From Chlorophyllum brunneum (taxonomy: Eukaryota; Basidiomycota; Agaricomycetes; Agaricales; Agaricaceae): 64,000 nt of DNA. The position numbers and the translations under genes are program-made. Shown here in pieces: positions 10,885 to 23,340 of this stretch; the first letter of the stretch is position 1; every line of letters begins with the position of its first letter. The stretch lies in NCBI GenBank assembly GCA_963576785.1, contig OY756140.1:3968001-4032000 (forward strand), given 5' to 3'. The notes below the pieces were generated by a model, which ran no database searches, was not told where the DNA came from, and saw only the letters and a list, made by a program, of their open reading frames with translations.

Positions 10885-11860
10885 GTTGAGTATTTCAAGG
10901 TTGGATGCTTTATATGGGCTGCCTATGAACTTGTGGAGTTGGGTTAATTGTTGCTGCAATGTAGGAAACCTGGCAGAGTCTTTTGTTTTCATGGTCATGA
11001 TACTGGTGACAATCTTGGATAGCCTGGTAATAGTTGAGTGGAACTGCAGGTGGTTCATGCTCATATCAAGATAGGTCATGACATGCAGGGTAGCCTTGGA
11101 CAGGCATAGGTTCAACAAGTCTACACTCCATTTGGGTGTTAGTCTGAACTGGAGTTGATTGATGAGTCAGATTGCCATCATTAGTGGCATCATGGAAAGG
11201 AAGGCCTTGGGAGATTCTTAATGTAGGATATATGGGACAAGACTCTGGTAGAGGTTCTTAAGGCTGGTCATTGTTTCAAGTAGGTAGTTAGAAAACATTA
11301 GGAGTTGATAAAGGGCTACCTCAGCTGTGTGCACTAAAGGTAGTGCTAATTGAGTGATAGAGAAGTTGATAAGAGTGTTGGATACATTGCAAATCCTTAT
11401 GTACTCTATTAGGTAGAGTGCAGCTAGTAAGGATATTGTAGCTTTGTTGTATGGCATAGGTATATCAACTAAGCATTCACATGTTATGAAGGCAAGCAGC
11501 AAGCAAATTCCTATATTTGTTGCAATGGGCAACAAATGTGTTATCCTCTTGTAGATTAGGGTAGCAATCAGATAGTCATCTTTTGATAGTATTTTGAAGT
11601 TGTAGACAGGCAATATCACATCTGGATTTGATATCAAGTAGGAAAGGGATGGTATGTGGCTGTAGTCCAATAAACTAGATATATTCCTTATTGTTGAGGG
11701 TGATGGAATATTTGGGCAATAAGTGGAGGATATCATCAAGGTCTGGTAATATAGGTAGTCCATTGATGATGTTGACAACAATTTTGGTGGTATTAATAAT
11801 AGTAGTAGTTGTAGTGGCTGGTGCTGAGGCTGGGCAAGTATTAGAGGTATTGAGAAACAT
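10885..11860 (-). other. gypsy-2 3' region, no supported gene
   Basis: Downstream of the chromodomain. A 187-codon minus-strand reading frame (11781-11218) is hydrophobic and Ile/Leu-rich, with no motif I recognise. It follows the end of pol and probably lies in the 3' UTR or LTR of gypsy-2. I see no host gene here. Confidence 0.4.
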
Positions 11861-11869
11861 GGGAAACTC

Positions 11870-12040
11870 AGATATTGTGAGCTCTTTTATAGGTCTCAAG
11901 TGTGTTTTTTGTGTTTTGGAGGTTTGATGCAGGTTCCTATGAATTCTCAGAAGTATGGTAGCCTTTCCACTTGATTAGGTATCTGAAACAATTATTTATC
12001 CTTTTATGGTGAAGAATGGCCTCAACTTCATATTCTTCTT
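11870..12040 (-). pseudogene. gypsy-2 chromodomain (C-terminus of pol)
   Basis: The minus strand reads EAILHHKRINNCFRYLIKWKGY, then a TAG where the conserved Trp of the N-T-W-E-P motif belongs, then EPASNLQNTKNTLETYKRAHN. This is the aromatic and basic layout of a chromodomain fused after integrase, which defines chromoviruses. In that family it steers integration toward marked chromatin. One in-frame stop shows it is dead. Confidence 0.8.
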
Positions 12041-12143
12041 GATCATCAACAAGGAAAGGGAGGGGTTGAGACATGTGTTGTCCATAGATCATGTTTTTGA
12101 TTGCAGAGCTAAGGAGAAAGGCATGAAACTTATTGTAGATCTT

Positions 12144-13143
12144 CTATGTTTCAGGTAATTTTAGCTGAAATATAACAGATGAGATCTTTTTGATGATTGT
12201 AAAAGATCCTTTCCTTCTTTGGGTGATTTTCCTATTTACAAAGTTTATTGGTAGGTATTTGTTTTCTGGCCAAACTTTATTCCCTTTGTTAAAGTTTGGT
12301 AATCTGTAATTCACAGTTTGTTTAGCTATGATTTCATAGGTGTGGTTAATGTACTTTGAGGGCTTGATAACCAGTATTGGACAGTTTCTTGAGATGATCC
12401 CCAGTAGTAGGTACATTTGTCAGTTCTAGGGTAGTGGGGAATGCTTTTGGTGCATAGCCATAGAGTAGCTGGAAAGGTGACTCCTTTTGTCCAGCATGGA
12501 AGCAGTTATTATGAGCAAATTTGTATAGTGAGAGAAACTTTGCCCAATTGTTTGGTTAAGCTGAAGTGACAAGTGCTAAATATAGTTTGATTTCTTGATT
12601 GATCCATTCAGTTGATCTGTCAGTCTGTGGGTAATAGGCTGTTGAATAGGCAGGGTTGATGTTAAGTAGTTTATAGAACTCTTGCATTGCTTTGGCAGTA
12701 AATTGTGGATCTTGGTTAGAAATAATCTTGTCAAGTATGCCATATTTGACAAAGAGGTGGTTGACTAGTAACTGTGCAATCTGTTGTATATTGGTACTTT
12801 TGGTAGTTGGCACTAGAATTATCCCCTTCGATAATCCATGGTCTACTATGGATAAAATACAATCATATCCTTGGGACAGAGGGAGATCAGTGATAAGGTC
12901 CATTGATATTTGGGAAAATGGACAGGTCAACTTGGAGGCAGAAATAGGCTATAGTAATGATTTTGTTAGATGGTAGTTAATCTTGAATTGCTGGTACTTT
13001 GGACATCCAGCAATGTATTTGCAGATATAGTCCTTAATTCCTGACCAATAGGCATAATCCAATATCTTGGATAGGGTGGCTGCTACTTCTGGATAAAGGT
13101 TTGGTAAGGCATTGTGGGTATGTTCAGTGATCCAGTGTTTCAA
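12144..13143 (-). pseudogene. gypsy-2 integrase
   Basis: Three pieces in order: an HHCC-like zinc region (HWITEHTHNALPN to CPKYQQFK, 13143-12949); the catalytic core (SMDLITDLPLSQGYDCIL, SNQDPQFTAKAMQEFY, YYPQTDRSTEWINQEIK, 12930-12556) with the two Asp and the Glu of D,D-35-E still readable; and a C-terminal part (NKGNKVWPENKYLP, 12416-12144). Stops separate the pieces. It would insert element DNA into the genome. Confidence 0.87.
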
Positions 13144-13440
13144 TCCAGGGTCATTTGGAATGATAACTCAGTCAGCATTGTGTAGGAGATCACTATTGGG
13201 TGTCTCATCAAGATTAGGGTTGATCATATCATGGTATTGACATACTTTATCAAGATTGGCTTCAGTAAGGAGGTGTACTATGGCACTATTGAATACAGTT
13301 ACTTTTTTGGTTGTCTTTGTCATCAGAAGTATAGTCAAGTCATCATGATAATGTGTTAGCAGGTCCATACTTTCAGTTAGATATGTGCTGAACCTTCAAT
13401 TGAGGTTTGAAACATTCTATGTAGGCTGCCCATCAGGCTT

Positions 13441-13647
13441 GATGTCAATTAAAGGTCTCGAGTTCCTTGAATTGGGATAAGTTCTTGTGATCACTCCATA
13501 CAATGAATTTATGTTTGGCTCCTTCTAAGTGGTGGTGCCATTCTTTTAAGGCTTGTATGATAGCTAGTTATTCTTGCTTTGAGTAGTGGTAGTTTTGTTC
13601 TGTTGAGTTGAATGCTCTAGAGATAAAGGCAATCAGATACTTTACTC
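13441..13647 (-). pseudogene. gypsy-2 RNase H, second half
   Basis: Reads VKYLIAFISRAFNSTEQNYHYSKQE, stop, LAIIQALKEWHHHLEGA, KFIVWSDHKNLSQF: the C-terminal half of a gypsy RNase H. The first half ends at 20409, on the other side of LINE-2, with both sides sharing the 11 bp target duplication. Confidence 0.87.
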
Positions 13648-14111
13648 TATTTTTTTATTTTTATTTTTTTTTATATCAACAATTTATATAGCGGTGCTCG
13701 AATGCAGTCCGCGTGTACATACATACAAAGGTAGAACGTACAGAATGTTCAGAGCAAGGAAAGTAGACTAAACGTACACTAACCCCATAAGACTCGTTGC
13801 CATCTAGCACATATGCTAGAGAGATGTTTGGTACCTAAGTTGAATGGCGGGAAGAAGAATAAGAGGAATTTGGAGAGAGAGAGAGTGAAAGAGAGAAATT
13901 TGATAGAAAGGAACTATCGACTTGCAAACACAAGGGAGAACAATGAATAGTACTAGCATGTGGGAGGGCTTTTGCCCAGACACCATGGGAATGATGGACA
14001 TTGAATGAAAACTATATAAAATAGTAGACAAGTGAGGAAAGGGGGAAATAGAGAAATGGGAATGAAATCCATAACCAGGAGAGCATAAGAAAAAGAGAAA
14101 AAGAAAAGGAT

Positions 14112-17100
14112 TCATGCAGGCACAGACCCAAACCTCTGATGGACTTGATGACAATGTAGTAGGAATATTGAACCAGCATGGAAACGAGGGCGATCAGGCT
14201 CCAGGGGGAAGCTGAACGTGGTAGGGTTACAATGCAAGAAGTTGACTAGTGCCTTGATGGTGTCGACACCAAAATGATGATCGAAGGTGTTACAACAATA
14301 GAGGATGTGCAACCTAGTCTGGACCATTTGATTGGCATAGTGGTGGCAAGATAAATCCTCATTAGGGAAGCACCATAGTCAGTATTCACCAATCAGGGCA
14401 TGGCATAGGATAGTGCGACATGCTCTTGCGAAGAGCTGTGGCTGGTAACCACATTCTTGTATCCAGGGACCGGACTTGATGTGCGACAGTAAAGCAGAGG
14501 CCCCATTTGCTTGCACCGGGAGGTGAAGGAAGGAGCTACCACTGTATTTTTTGAAGCCAAACATGGCTTGCCATGTGTGAATGGCTCGTTCGGCGGACTT
14601 CTTGCATAAGTAGTCTATGGAGTTAGGGACTCAGTGATTTCAACCCTGGTTAGGCCAGGTAACTGTTTGGATCCAATTGTGTGTAGCTTTTTGTATCCCG
14701 TATTTGCACTTCGATGGAGTGTGGTAAAATGAGAGGCAGTGTTGGTCAGACTTGTTGAACCAAGCCAGGAGTGCCTTCAATGTAAGGATAGACTGTCACT
14801 AGCAAGAGTGCAGCGAGCAATCAAGTAGGAGCCAAGAGGCTGCGAGGGAGTCGGTGAACACATGGATGTGTTCGATCTGGTCATAGTCGTTGGTGGCGAG
14901 TACCTTGGTGATTCCCAGGTACTGCGCAACCAGTTCGGTGTCAGTTGACATCATTCCTCTAAGTCTCTTCATGATAGAGCTCCCTCTGTCTAAGTGTTGA
15001 ATAGTAGCTGCTGCCGTAAACTGGCTAGCAAGTGGGTTAGGGTTGGGGTGGACCGAGCTGTCTGTGCCGATAATAATAGACTTGAAGTCTGTCATTGCAT
15101 TTGTCAAAACATCATCCCAAAGTGTCTTCGAGAGGTGAGGGTTGTCCTGGTTGAATTCTGTAAAAGATACATTAGTAGGGAAAATGGTCAAGTAACCTAC
15201 ATCCGGGCCAGACAGATTTGGAAACAAAGTTAAAATATTCTATATACCGAGTCTCGGGGGTGGGGCATGCAATATCCATCACAGCTCCAAGTGTCTTCTT
15301 CTTCTGAATCTCTGTGAAATTCTTGATGTAAAGGCGGTGGGGGGAAGAATGATACTCCTTCATCAATCTTGCCAATGCATATTCATTGTCCAATGTGTGA
15401 AGCCTCAACATTTGCCATTTGGCCAACTTTCGGAGATGGAGTTTGATGGGCATAAGCCCTGCGAGGGACTCAACACTGCCAGTGGGAGAAGTCCAGAAGG
15501 CCCTGGTAATCCAGAAGGCTGTGCTTTGCTGCATTTTGTTGAGGATTTCACAAGTCCCTTTAGTTCGTGACTTGTTGTGAAACCAAAGTCGGTATCCATA
15601 TGTTGCTACTGGTATGACACACGAATAGTACAATAATCTTTTATTACTAGGGGACAAACCACATACGGAGTTCCCTAGCATTTTCATTGCCTTGATCATT
15701 AATATTGCCTTGGCAGAGTAGTAGTGGATGTACTCCTTGAAGGTTAGCGTCCGGTCGAAGTAGAAACTGAGGTAGCACCAGTGGGTTTTTGGTTTGAGAG
15801 GGGTGTGGCCAGTGAACAGTGGGGATCCCAAATCAATAGAGGGATTGGAGTTCTGTCTCACATGTGTGAAATGATAGACTTCGGACTTACTGTGTTCAAT
15901 TTCTAGGCCAAATTCATTCATAAGCTGCTCTATTTCGTGGTACATGTGTTGAAGTATCTCGACATTCCATTCAAGGGATGGAGATTGCATGACTAGGGTG
16001 CCGTCATCTACAAAAGATAGGACATCAAAGTCCCATCTGTCATGGTGTTCCTCCATATGGACATCAAAGATTCAAAGGAGGGGGACGAGGTACAGGGCAG
16101 AGAGAATGGGACTCAAGGCTGAGTCTTGGCCCACTCCCACTGCTGTGTCATATTCCGGGGAGTTTTCGTTGTTCTACCAGTAGGTAGTGTAGCATTCTTT
16201 GAGGTAATTATTGAAGAACTCCACAATTTGAGGAGCAAATCCCTGCTGACCAAGTATGTCAATAAGGAGGTCATGTTTAAGGGAGGGGAAGAATTGGGTG
16301 ACATCAAATGCGAGCACCAATGTCTTCTTCTTTGTCCAAGCTCCCCGGATGATGTGAGTTAGGAAAAGCCCCACATCCTCAGTAGATCATTGTTGGATGG
16401 CTCCCAGTTGGTGAGGGTAGAGAACCTTGAATTTCACTGCCTCGATTTGGAGTCATTTGGCTAGCATTTTCTCTATTAACTTGCCAAATGTGTTGAGTAG
16501 GACAATTGGTCTGAATGCCTTCGGGGTAGAGTAGTCAGGTTTGTTGGGTTTGGGGATAATAACCAACGTTGACTTTTTGAAGTGTGTGGGCCAATGTCCA
16601 AAGGATAGGCATGCGCGACTGATTCTGAGGAGGAGATCAGTGCAGGTGTCAATGGCAGTGATCTGTTTGAGGTGGGACCAGGAAATGTGGTCGGGGCTGG
16701 AGGCAGAAGAATTCGAGGTATCCTTAAGTGATTCCATCATCTCAAGAAGAGAGAAATCCACCCAAGTCCTATTCTCCATCCCAATTGGCAGAGGAAGTTC
16801 ATCTAAGACAGCCACATTAACTGGTCTGTTGTGGGCCACATTATAATGCTGGTCAAGGGCCGTTCATAGGCTGTCCATAGTAAGACAAGGCCGGCCATTG
16901 TGGCAAATGGCTTCCATAGCCAGGAGCACTCATGTTTTGACCCATGGCATCAGATCCCACAGATGTCGATTATCAACTGAGATTTCTTGGATCTTCTTAT
17001 CAAAATAAGCTCTTTTCGTTTTCCTCATGGTCTTGTGAAAGGCATTCCATTTGCACTTGTTCTTGCAGTCCATGTGGTGTGTTGCAAGAGCAGTAGAGCA

Positions 17101-18159
17101 CTCCTTGTTCCACCAGGTTTTGGACCTAGTGGTGATCTTGGTTTTCTTCGCGTTGTGATTCCAGGACCTGTCAAATAAACCTCCCAATTTGGCAGCAGCT
17201 CTCTCCAGCTTGTCCACATTATTCATCGGCTAGTTCTTGGTATTAATTCCTTCCGTGATGTCCATTAGGAATTTGGTTTCTTCTTCCAATTCTTTGGGAA
17301 TTGTCAATCTTTTGATGACGACTTCCATCTGTGGAATAGGAATCCTGATTAGAAGAGGGGTATGGTCTGAATTGTATCAACCGCCTTCCTGGATAGCATG
17401 GATGGGGACGTATGGTAACATTCCCGAAACAAACAACAGATCTATGACCGTGTCTGGTAGGTTAGGGTCTGAGGCATAGCGAGTTGGTATGGCTGCAGAT
17501 GGGATTGATCTCTCTAAGTTGAGGGCTTTGGTGATCATGAGGAGGCAGTCCACACTTGCTGGATATTGGTCCATTGAGGGGTCCCACTACTCAGATCGAA
17601 TGTTAATATCTCCACCCATTAAGAGAAAGGGCAGAAGGTCGAAGAGGCGCTCCTCGAGGAAGTGGAGTGCAGTGTTACGGCTGTCATTATATATGTTCAG
17701 CAGCAGTAGTTCTTCTCCTCCTGTATAAAGAGAGATGCACAGGAGGTCTTGGTGTTCTAAAATATCTCTTCTAACAGAGGGTCAGAGACACTTGAGTCTC
17801 TTGTGAGCAAATGCGAGGACTTGGGGAGTGGTACGGTATTCTATGTTCACCATACGTTGAGGGTAACGCCAGTGTCCAACTTGGAGGACTTCTTCAGTGA
17901 TGATTGGATATGAGAGAAGTGTCTAGTCCGGGTGGACTGGGCCTCCCACAAGGGGGGAGCCGTCATCGGAGATGGGAGAAGGGATATTGCGGAGGTATCT
18001 CCAGGGGGGTTCTTGTATGAGGAGGAGGTCGACGTCACCTCTATGTGTGAGGACTGTCTCCATCACTCCATATGATCTTCCAACGTTGTGAGAACAAACC
18101 TTCAACTCACTCAGAAGTGAGTGAGAAGGCCTGTCTTGATTGTTGGGTGTGTTATTCAT
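14112..18159 (-). pseudogene. LINE-2 ORF2: endonuclease, reverse transcriptase, RNase H (broken)
   Basis: Same architecture as LINE-1 ORF2: endonuclease (NVGRSYGVMETVL, LLLIQEPPW), reverse transcriptase (VLAFDVTQFFPS, FVDDG), RNase H (IIGTDSSVHPNPNP, TELVAQYLG, HVFTDS), and a C-terminal region ending QRFGSVPA. The longest open piece is 294 codons (16056-15172). The start ATG at 18159 overlaps the ORF1 stop in ATGA, as in LINE-1. Multiple stops and at least one frameshift. Confidence 0.88.
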
Positions 18160-20336
18160 TGAGGGGGTTTAGTCTGGCTTCGACCAGCCAGGAATGATGA
18201 GGAGAGGGGCAGTGGAACTCCTTTGTTGGCTCTTAGTTTGAGCACTTTATTGGCATGCCAGTCGTGGTCAAATTGTTTCTTCCAGAACTGACATTTTTGG
18301 TCAGTGGCAAGGTGATCCTTGCCACAGTTGGAGCACATAGCCTTGTGGGGGCATGATTCTCCAGAGGGGGTGGCCGCAATGGGCAGGTCTGCTTTGTCGT
18401 TACCCTTGCAGTAGTAGGCAAAGGTTCAGTGGTTGGCAGTGGAGTGAGGACCTTTGCAGTGAGTGCAGGTAAATAGTCTCGCACAGCATTGGATGAGAGG
18501 GTGACCCCATCTGCAGCACTTGGCACAGAATGGGACTCCTGGATTAGTGGTGGCCCTCCTGATGCAGAATAGTCCCCCATAGATATTAAGGAACTTATCC
18601 TCGATTTTTGCAATGTTGGTCCCCGCCTTGGAATCCCAGATTTCAAACCATACTGTACATGTGTCGGAGTGCTTGGAGTTACATCGCACCCTAGGTTGTG
18701 TTGTGAATTGTATGGTGTCCGAGTGAATAGAACTCCGGATGCTAGCTATGACATCAGCTTCTGTGAGGACCTGACCCCACGGTGTGATGTAAATGACATC
18801 CATGACTTTCACAAATGACTTGGATCTGGGCAGGGAAGCATTGCCCGAGGTGACCCCTCCAAATTTCTCCTTGAGCCACGCCTTGACGACGTCTAGCTCA
18901 GTAGGAGTCAACATCTCCAAGGTGTGGACCATAAGGCCCAGCTTACCCTGCAAGGTGGCAATGACCCTAGTCTTGGATTTCTCTGCAATAAGACAAACAT
19001 TAAGAGAGTCAATGATGGCCCCGAAATTGGCGATATTAGGCCCAGTGAGAAAGGGAATGATGACTTGCTTGCGTGAGGGACCATTCAGCGTGGAGCGAAT
19101 TACACTGGCTTTCTTGGCTGGCTTCTTGTTCGCAGGGGAGGAGGTAGAGAAAGCAGTATCATACATTGCTACAACTTTCTCATGAGACAATTCTGGGAAC
19201 TTGCTCGCAAACTCTAGGAGTTTGAGAGGATTGCATCCAGTGGAAGTAGGAGTGGAGGCAGAGTTCTTATCCTCTTTAGCTGCAGCTGTAGCATAGGAGG
19301 TTTTAACGCCTTCCTTGGGTTTCTCGGTGTCTTTTAGGGGGGATACCATATCTTTGGTGGACTTGGTGGCCTTACCAGGCACAGGAGCAGGGTTTTTACC
19401 CCTCGGTTCGGTGATAGTGGGTTTCTTGGCCGTTGATTTAGGTTTTCAGCCCCCATGCTTCTTATTGCGAATAACAGCCTTGAACTCTGCCTTGGTGATC
19501 ATTTGCACATCATCATCGGAGATGCCCGAATAAGTGACTTCATTGCCATTGGTAATACCCAGAGTGACAATGTGCTCAACGACCTCCATGCGGACATTGT
19601 CAGGTTTATGCGAGGGGGCTTTGAAGGCCATGCGTCATAGAGGGGAAGTGTCTGGCTAAGGTATTTCCTCAGCGCAGACAGTAATCTTACCAAAATTGAT
19701 TCCCATCCAACCCAGGAGATCATTCTTCTGCTCATCAACGGCAATCTTGAGCCATCCCACCTTCATCAGGGTCCCCATTAGTTCAGTAAAGGCCTGTCCA
19801 AATGCGAGTCCCTCATCACTGCTCATATTAAACGTGCTGCAGGCCTTAATCCACTCGGAGATCTTACCAACCTCCCTAACAGCATCTTCATAAAATTCCT
19901 CCAGTCCACCTTTGTGTTCCGCAGTGTCTTCTTTGTCGTTTTCTACTTTGAGCTCCAATTCTTCCTCCACTTGATCAGCCCAGTCTTTTCGGTTGTCTTT
20001 TCCTGAGTAGTAATGGTTGTCCTCTGGCCTTACTTGTTTGGATGATCGGTGGGCCGTCTTTTCTACTTCACTAATGAGGTGTATTGAGGATGGTGGGGGT
20101 GTTGATGGCTTTCTGCTGAGAACTGACGGGGGGATGGTATTGCTATAGGCCTGGTCTGTGGGGACGAAAGGCCTGGTCATAGATGGCATCATAGGGAACA
20201 GGATACCTGGAGGGGGCAGAGCCATAGAGGCCACGAAGATGGAGGGGGCTGGAACACGTGGTGTGTCCCTGAATACATTCCTGTTACCATCAGGTATAGT
20301 CTCTCTCGGAGAGAGGTTAGAACATAATGCAGGCAT
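18156..20336 (-). pseudogene. LINE-2 ORF1: zinc-knuckle protein (broken)
   Basis: Starts MPALCSNLSPRET at 20336. 226 codons run open to TAG (from CAG), then a second stop, then MAFKAPSHKPDN onward in the same frame. A 318-codon open stretch (19382-18426) holds the basic and core regions and knuckles (CAKCCRWGHPLIQC, CTHCKGPHSTANH). The last knuckle (CSNCGKDHLATDQKC) is in the final piece to 18156. It shows that ORF1 of this family was one long frame of about 725 codons. Confidence 0.85.
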
Positions 20337-20408
20337 TGGATATTCTCTGTACTATAGACTAGCACCATAAGATCAACTTTTGTAAATCGATGGTGGTGGT
20401 ATGAGTCA

Positions 20409-21400
20409 ATACTTTACTCCATTATCATTACATTGAGTGAGGACAGCTTCTAAGGCATATACAGAAGTATTAGTTTCAATTTTGAAAGATTTGTCAGAAT
20501 CTGGTACAATCAAGATAGGCTTCTTTATGAAGTATTTCTTCAGATCTTCAAAGGTGGTTTGGTGCTTGTTAGTCCAATGGAATTTGATATTCTTGGACAT
20601 GAGAAAGTTTAGTGGTGCAGTATGTTGTGCATAATTCTTGATAAATCTTCTATAGAAGTTACAGAATTCTATAAATTTTCACATATTGCAAGTCATTTTG
20701 GGTATTGGCCAATTTTTGATTCCTTTAAGTTTGACTGCATCCATTTCAATGGATGACAGGGAGATTACAGCACCAAGATACTTGAGGCATTGTTTCTCAA
20801 ATTCACATTTCTCAGGTTTGAGAAATAGATCATGTTTTTGAAATAGTCTTAATACTTCATAGGTAAGGTATCAGAGTTTTTCTTGTGCTTTGATATATAT
20901 GAGGATATCATCTATGTATACAAGAACTTCTCCTTTGTCAATAAGGGAGTGGAATATGTGGTCCATCATGGACTGGAAAGTAGCTGGGGAATTGCATATC
21001 CCAAAGAACATTATAGTTAGCTTATATAGTCCTTTTGGTGTTCTGAATGTAGCTTTCCATTTATCACCTTTTTGGATGCAGATATTGTTGTATTGGGCAC
21101 ATACATCAAGTTTTGTAAACCAATTTGATCCTTTGAGTTTGTCAAGTAGTAATGAAATGAGTGGGATCAGGTATGTATTCTTGATAGTGTGACTATTGAG
21201 ATATTGATAGTCTTGACATGGACAGAGTTTTCCATCTTTCTTCCCTACAAAGAAGAAAGGTAAGGCAATAGATAATTTCAATCATTGAATATATCCTTTG
21301 GCTAGGTTCTTCTCAATGAACTTATCAAGTTCATTGGTCTCTTAGAGTGATAGTTGATAAGCAGGTCTAGCTTTTGGTTCAAAAGATTCTTTTATCTCAA
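20409..21400 (-). pseudogene. gypsy-2 reverse transcriptase and RNase H, first half
   Basis: The RT core (21281-20871) shows FFVGKKDGKL, KLDVCAQYNNICIQKGDKWK, FFGICNSPATFQSMMD and the catalytic VYIDDILIY (about 20.91 kb) intact. It is followed through stops by the connection and the RNase H start FHWTNKHQTTFEDLKKYF (20600-20409), where LINE-2 interrupts. In the cycle this copies element RNA into DNA and removes the RNA strand. Confidence 0.9.
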
Positions 21401-21416
21401 TTTTGTGATCCCATGG

Positions 21417-21990
21417 TCAAGTAGATGGGTATTGTGAAGTAGCTTGTTCACTGAATATATCAAGATAGTCATGAAAGTCAGCTGGTACAATTTTCACAGG
21501 ATCAGTCTCTTTTTTCTCTCCATATTGCTGGACAATAAACTGGGAAGCATTGGCTTTGAAGTTGATTTCTTTGAATGTAGCAGATTTAAGGTAGATGTGG
21601 TTCACTTGTTCAGCTTCATTCATACTGTCATCCATGAAGGTGACAAGGCAGTTGAGCTGGGGGTTGTTGATAAATGAGGTTCTCCATTTTATAGTCTTCC
21701 TTGACCAATCAACTTCTGGGTTGAATTGTGATAGCCAGGGCATTCCTAAGATTAGGTGTGGTATTCCTCCAATGATCCTTGGTTTTAGAATCATCTGTTG
21801 TCTGTCTATGGTAAGTCTAAGAATAGTATCATGGGTAGCTTATCTTTGTCCATTAGTGGTTCCATTAGCATTAAGAATGGTAACTAGTGTGTCAAGTGGA
21901 CAGGTTGGTAGGTTCCATTGTTCTACAAGAAATAGGTCAATGTAATTTTTGGCTGCTCCTGAATCTAGGAGAACAAGATGTTTGGTAGTC
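21417..21990 (-). pseudogene. gypsy-2 protease region
   Basis: The open part (21794-21417) reads ILGMPWLSQFNPEVDWSRKTIKW, typical of the end of a gypsy protease, and runs into the linker before the RT. Upstream to about 21.99 kb the frame continues with LVLLDSGAAKNYIDLF-like sequence, the D-S-G active site, interrupted by stops. Confidence 0.75.
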
Positions 21991-22329
21991 ATATTAGGTA
22001 GGTAGATGGTAGTTAGGACATAGATAGCATTGTTTTTTAGAACAATATTGACTGTGACAATTTGTTCAGTATCAGACTTGCAAGATGGTTTAGGTCAGGG
22101 ATAGTTATCATATTGTGGTGTCAAATAAGAAATCTGTGGTTTCTTTATAGGTTGAGATCTAGATACAGTAGCTAGTCTCTTCAGACAAAAGACCTGACTA
22201 GGTCTCCATCAGGACAACTGTCTGCAATGTTGAAGAGTTCTTTTATCTTTTTATTAGAAGCATCTTCTATTATATTTGTGATTTGGATAGACTTGAATTG
22301 TTGCTTGCTTTGTTCAAAGCATTTGGACT

Positions 22330-23340
22330 TATAAGCAGTATTCATTGATATGCTGGAATGGTTCTTTCCACAGCTTTGTTATGGGCAATTTCTGAAGAAA
22401 TGTCCAGCAGATTTGCACGTAAAGCATTTTCATTCATTGTATAACTTCCAGAGTTTGGGTGATAAGATAGCATTGAGTTAGGCTGCAACAAGTTTTGTGG
22501 CCATACAAGCAACTTGCTAGGTAGTTGTGTTCAAATATTGATCATCATCTGATAATGCTTCTTCCTCAGATTCTTCTCCTTCTTTGTCAGATCTTTCTCC
22601 CATTGGGTAAAGATTATTGAGCTGCTGCTTAAGGATGTGGTCAACATCCATGAGACCATAGCCTGGGAGCTTACTGCTTCTTTGAATCAGCTGGTAAGGT
22701 CTTGCATAAGACATTGAATTTGATGCTTTTGGAGTACAATATTTTGAGCAATAGGAGGTATGTCATACTAAGTGATGGTGTTTTATTGAGCTAAAATTCT
22801 GTTGTAGGTATGCTATTGTTGCTGTATTTCATGTGGCTATGTACCAAGCATTGATGCCATTTAGGGCAGAGTTCTGACTATAGACAAGCCTTTTGTAATA
22901 TGGATCCAGTTCTTTAATAAAGAATGTGATTTTGGTCTCTGCATAGGTGATTCCAGCACAGGTACACATACTCTTGAATTGCTCAACATAGACTGCAGCA
23001 GGTCGTCTATTCTGGGTGATATTGGACAGTTGATCAATGGCAACAAGGGTGTTAGTTGTGGATAGAAATGAAGTGTCAGGTTCTGTAAGGAATTGTTTGA
23101 TGGTCTGGGTGGGACTAAAGACATTATTGGTGGTATGTAAGATGGTATATACTTGTTTCCATTCTCTGGCCAATCCTTTCATACTAAGGGTGTACATGAT
23201 CTTGGACTTGTCATTTGGTAGATTGTTGGGCTATGATATGAAGTAGATCTGGAGGTTCTGCTTCCAGTTAGGATAGTCAAGCAGGTTACTATAGAAAACA
23301 GTGGGCTTCAGAAGCTTGGGGTCTGGCATGTTTGATCCTG
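22330..23340 (-). pseudogene. gypsy-2 gag
   Basis: Begins near MPDPKLLKPTVFYSN (about 23.33 kb) and runs through a capsid region (NWKQNLQIYFIS; SKIMYTLSMKGLAREW; 23197-22829 open). It reaches a single nucleocapsid knuckle CFTCKSAGHFFRNC at 22384-22426. A Glu/Asp-rich segment (EEGEESEEEALSDDD-like, near 22.56 kb) sits before the knuckle. Stops and frame breaks show decay. Confidence 0.8.

Larger units (their letters stand above)
13648..20408 (-). mobile_element. LINE-2: full-length Tad1-like non-LTR retrotransposon
   Basis: Second copy of the LINE family, full length, minus strand. It has an A/T-interrupted poly(A) tail (13650-13672 region), the same GA-rich 3' UTR, ORF2, ORF1 and a 5' end that matches LINE-1 up to GTATGAGTCA. 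The exact 11 bp duplication ATACTTTACTC flanks it. CpG is strongly depleted compared with LINE-1, so it is older. Several places where LINE-1 has TGA carry Arg or Cys here, so the two copies decayed independently. Confidence 0.93.

Noticed and set aside
11218..11781. 187-codon open frame on the minus strand
   Set aside because: Lies just downstream of the gypsy-2 chromodomain, is low-complexity hydrophobic and matches no motif; more likely transposon 3' sequence than a gene.
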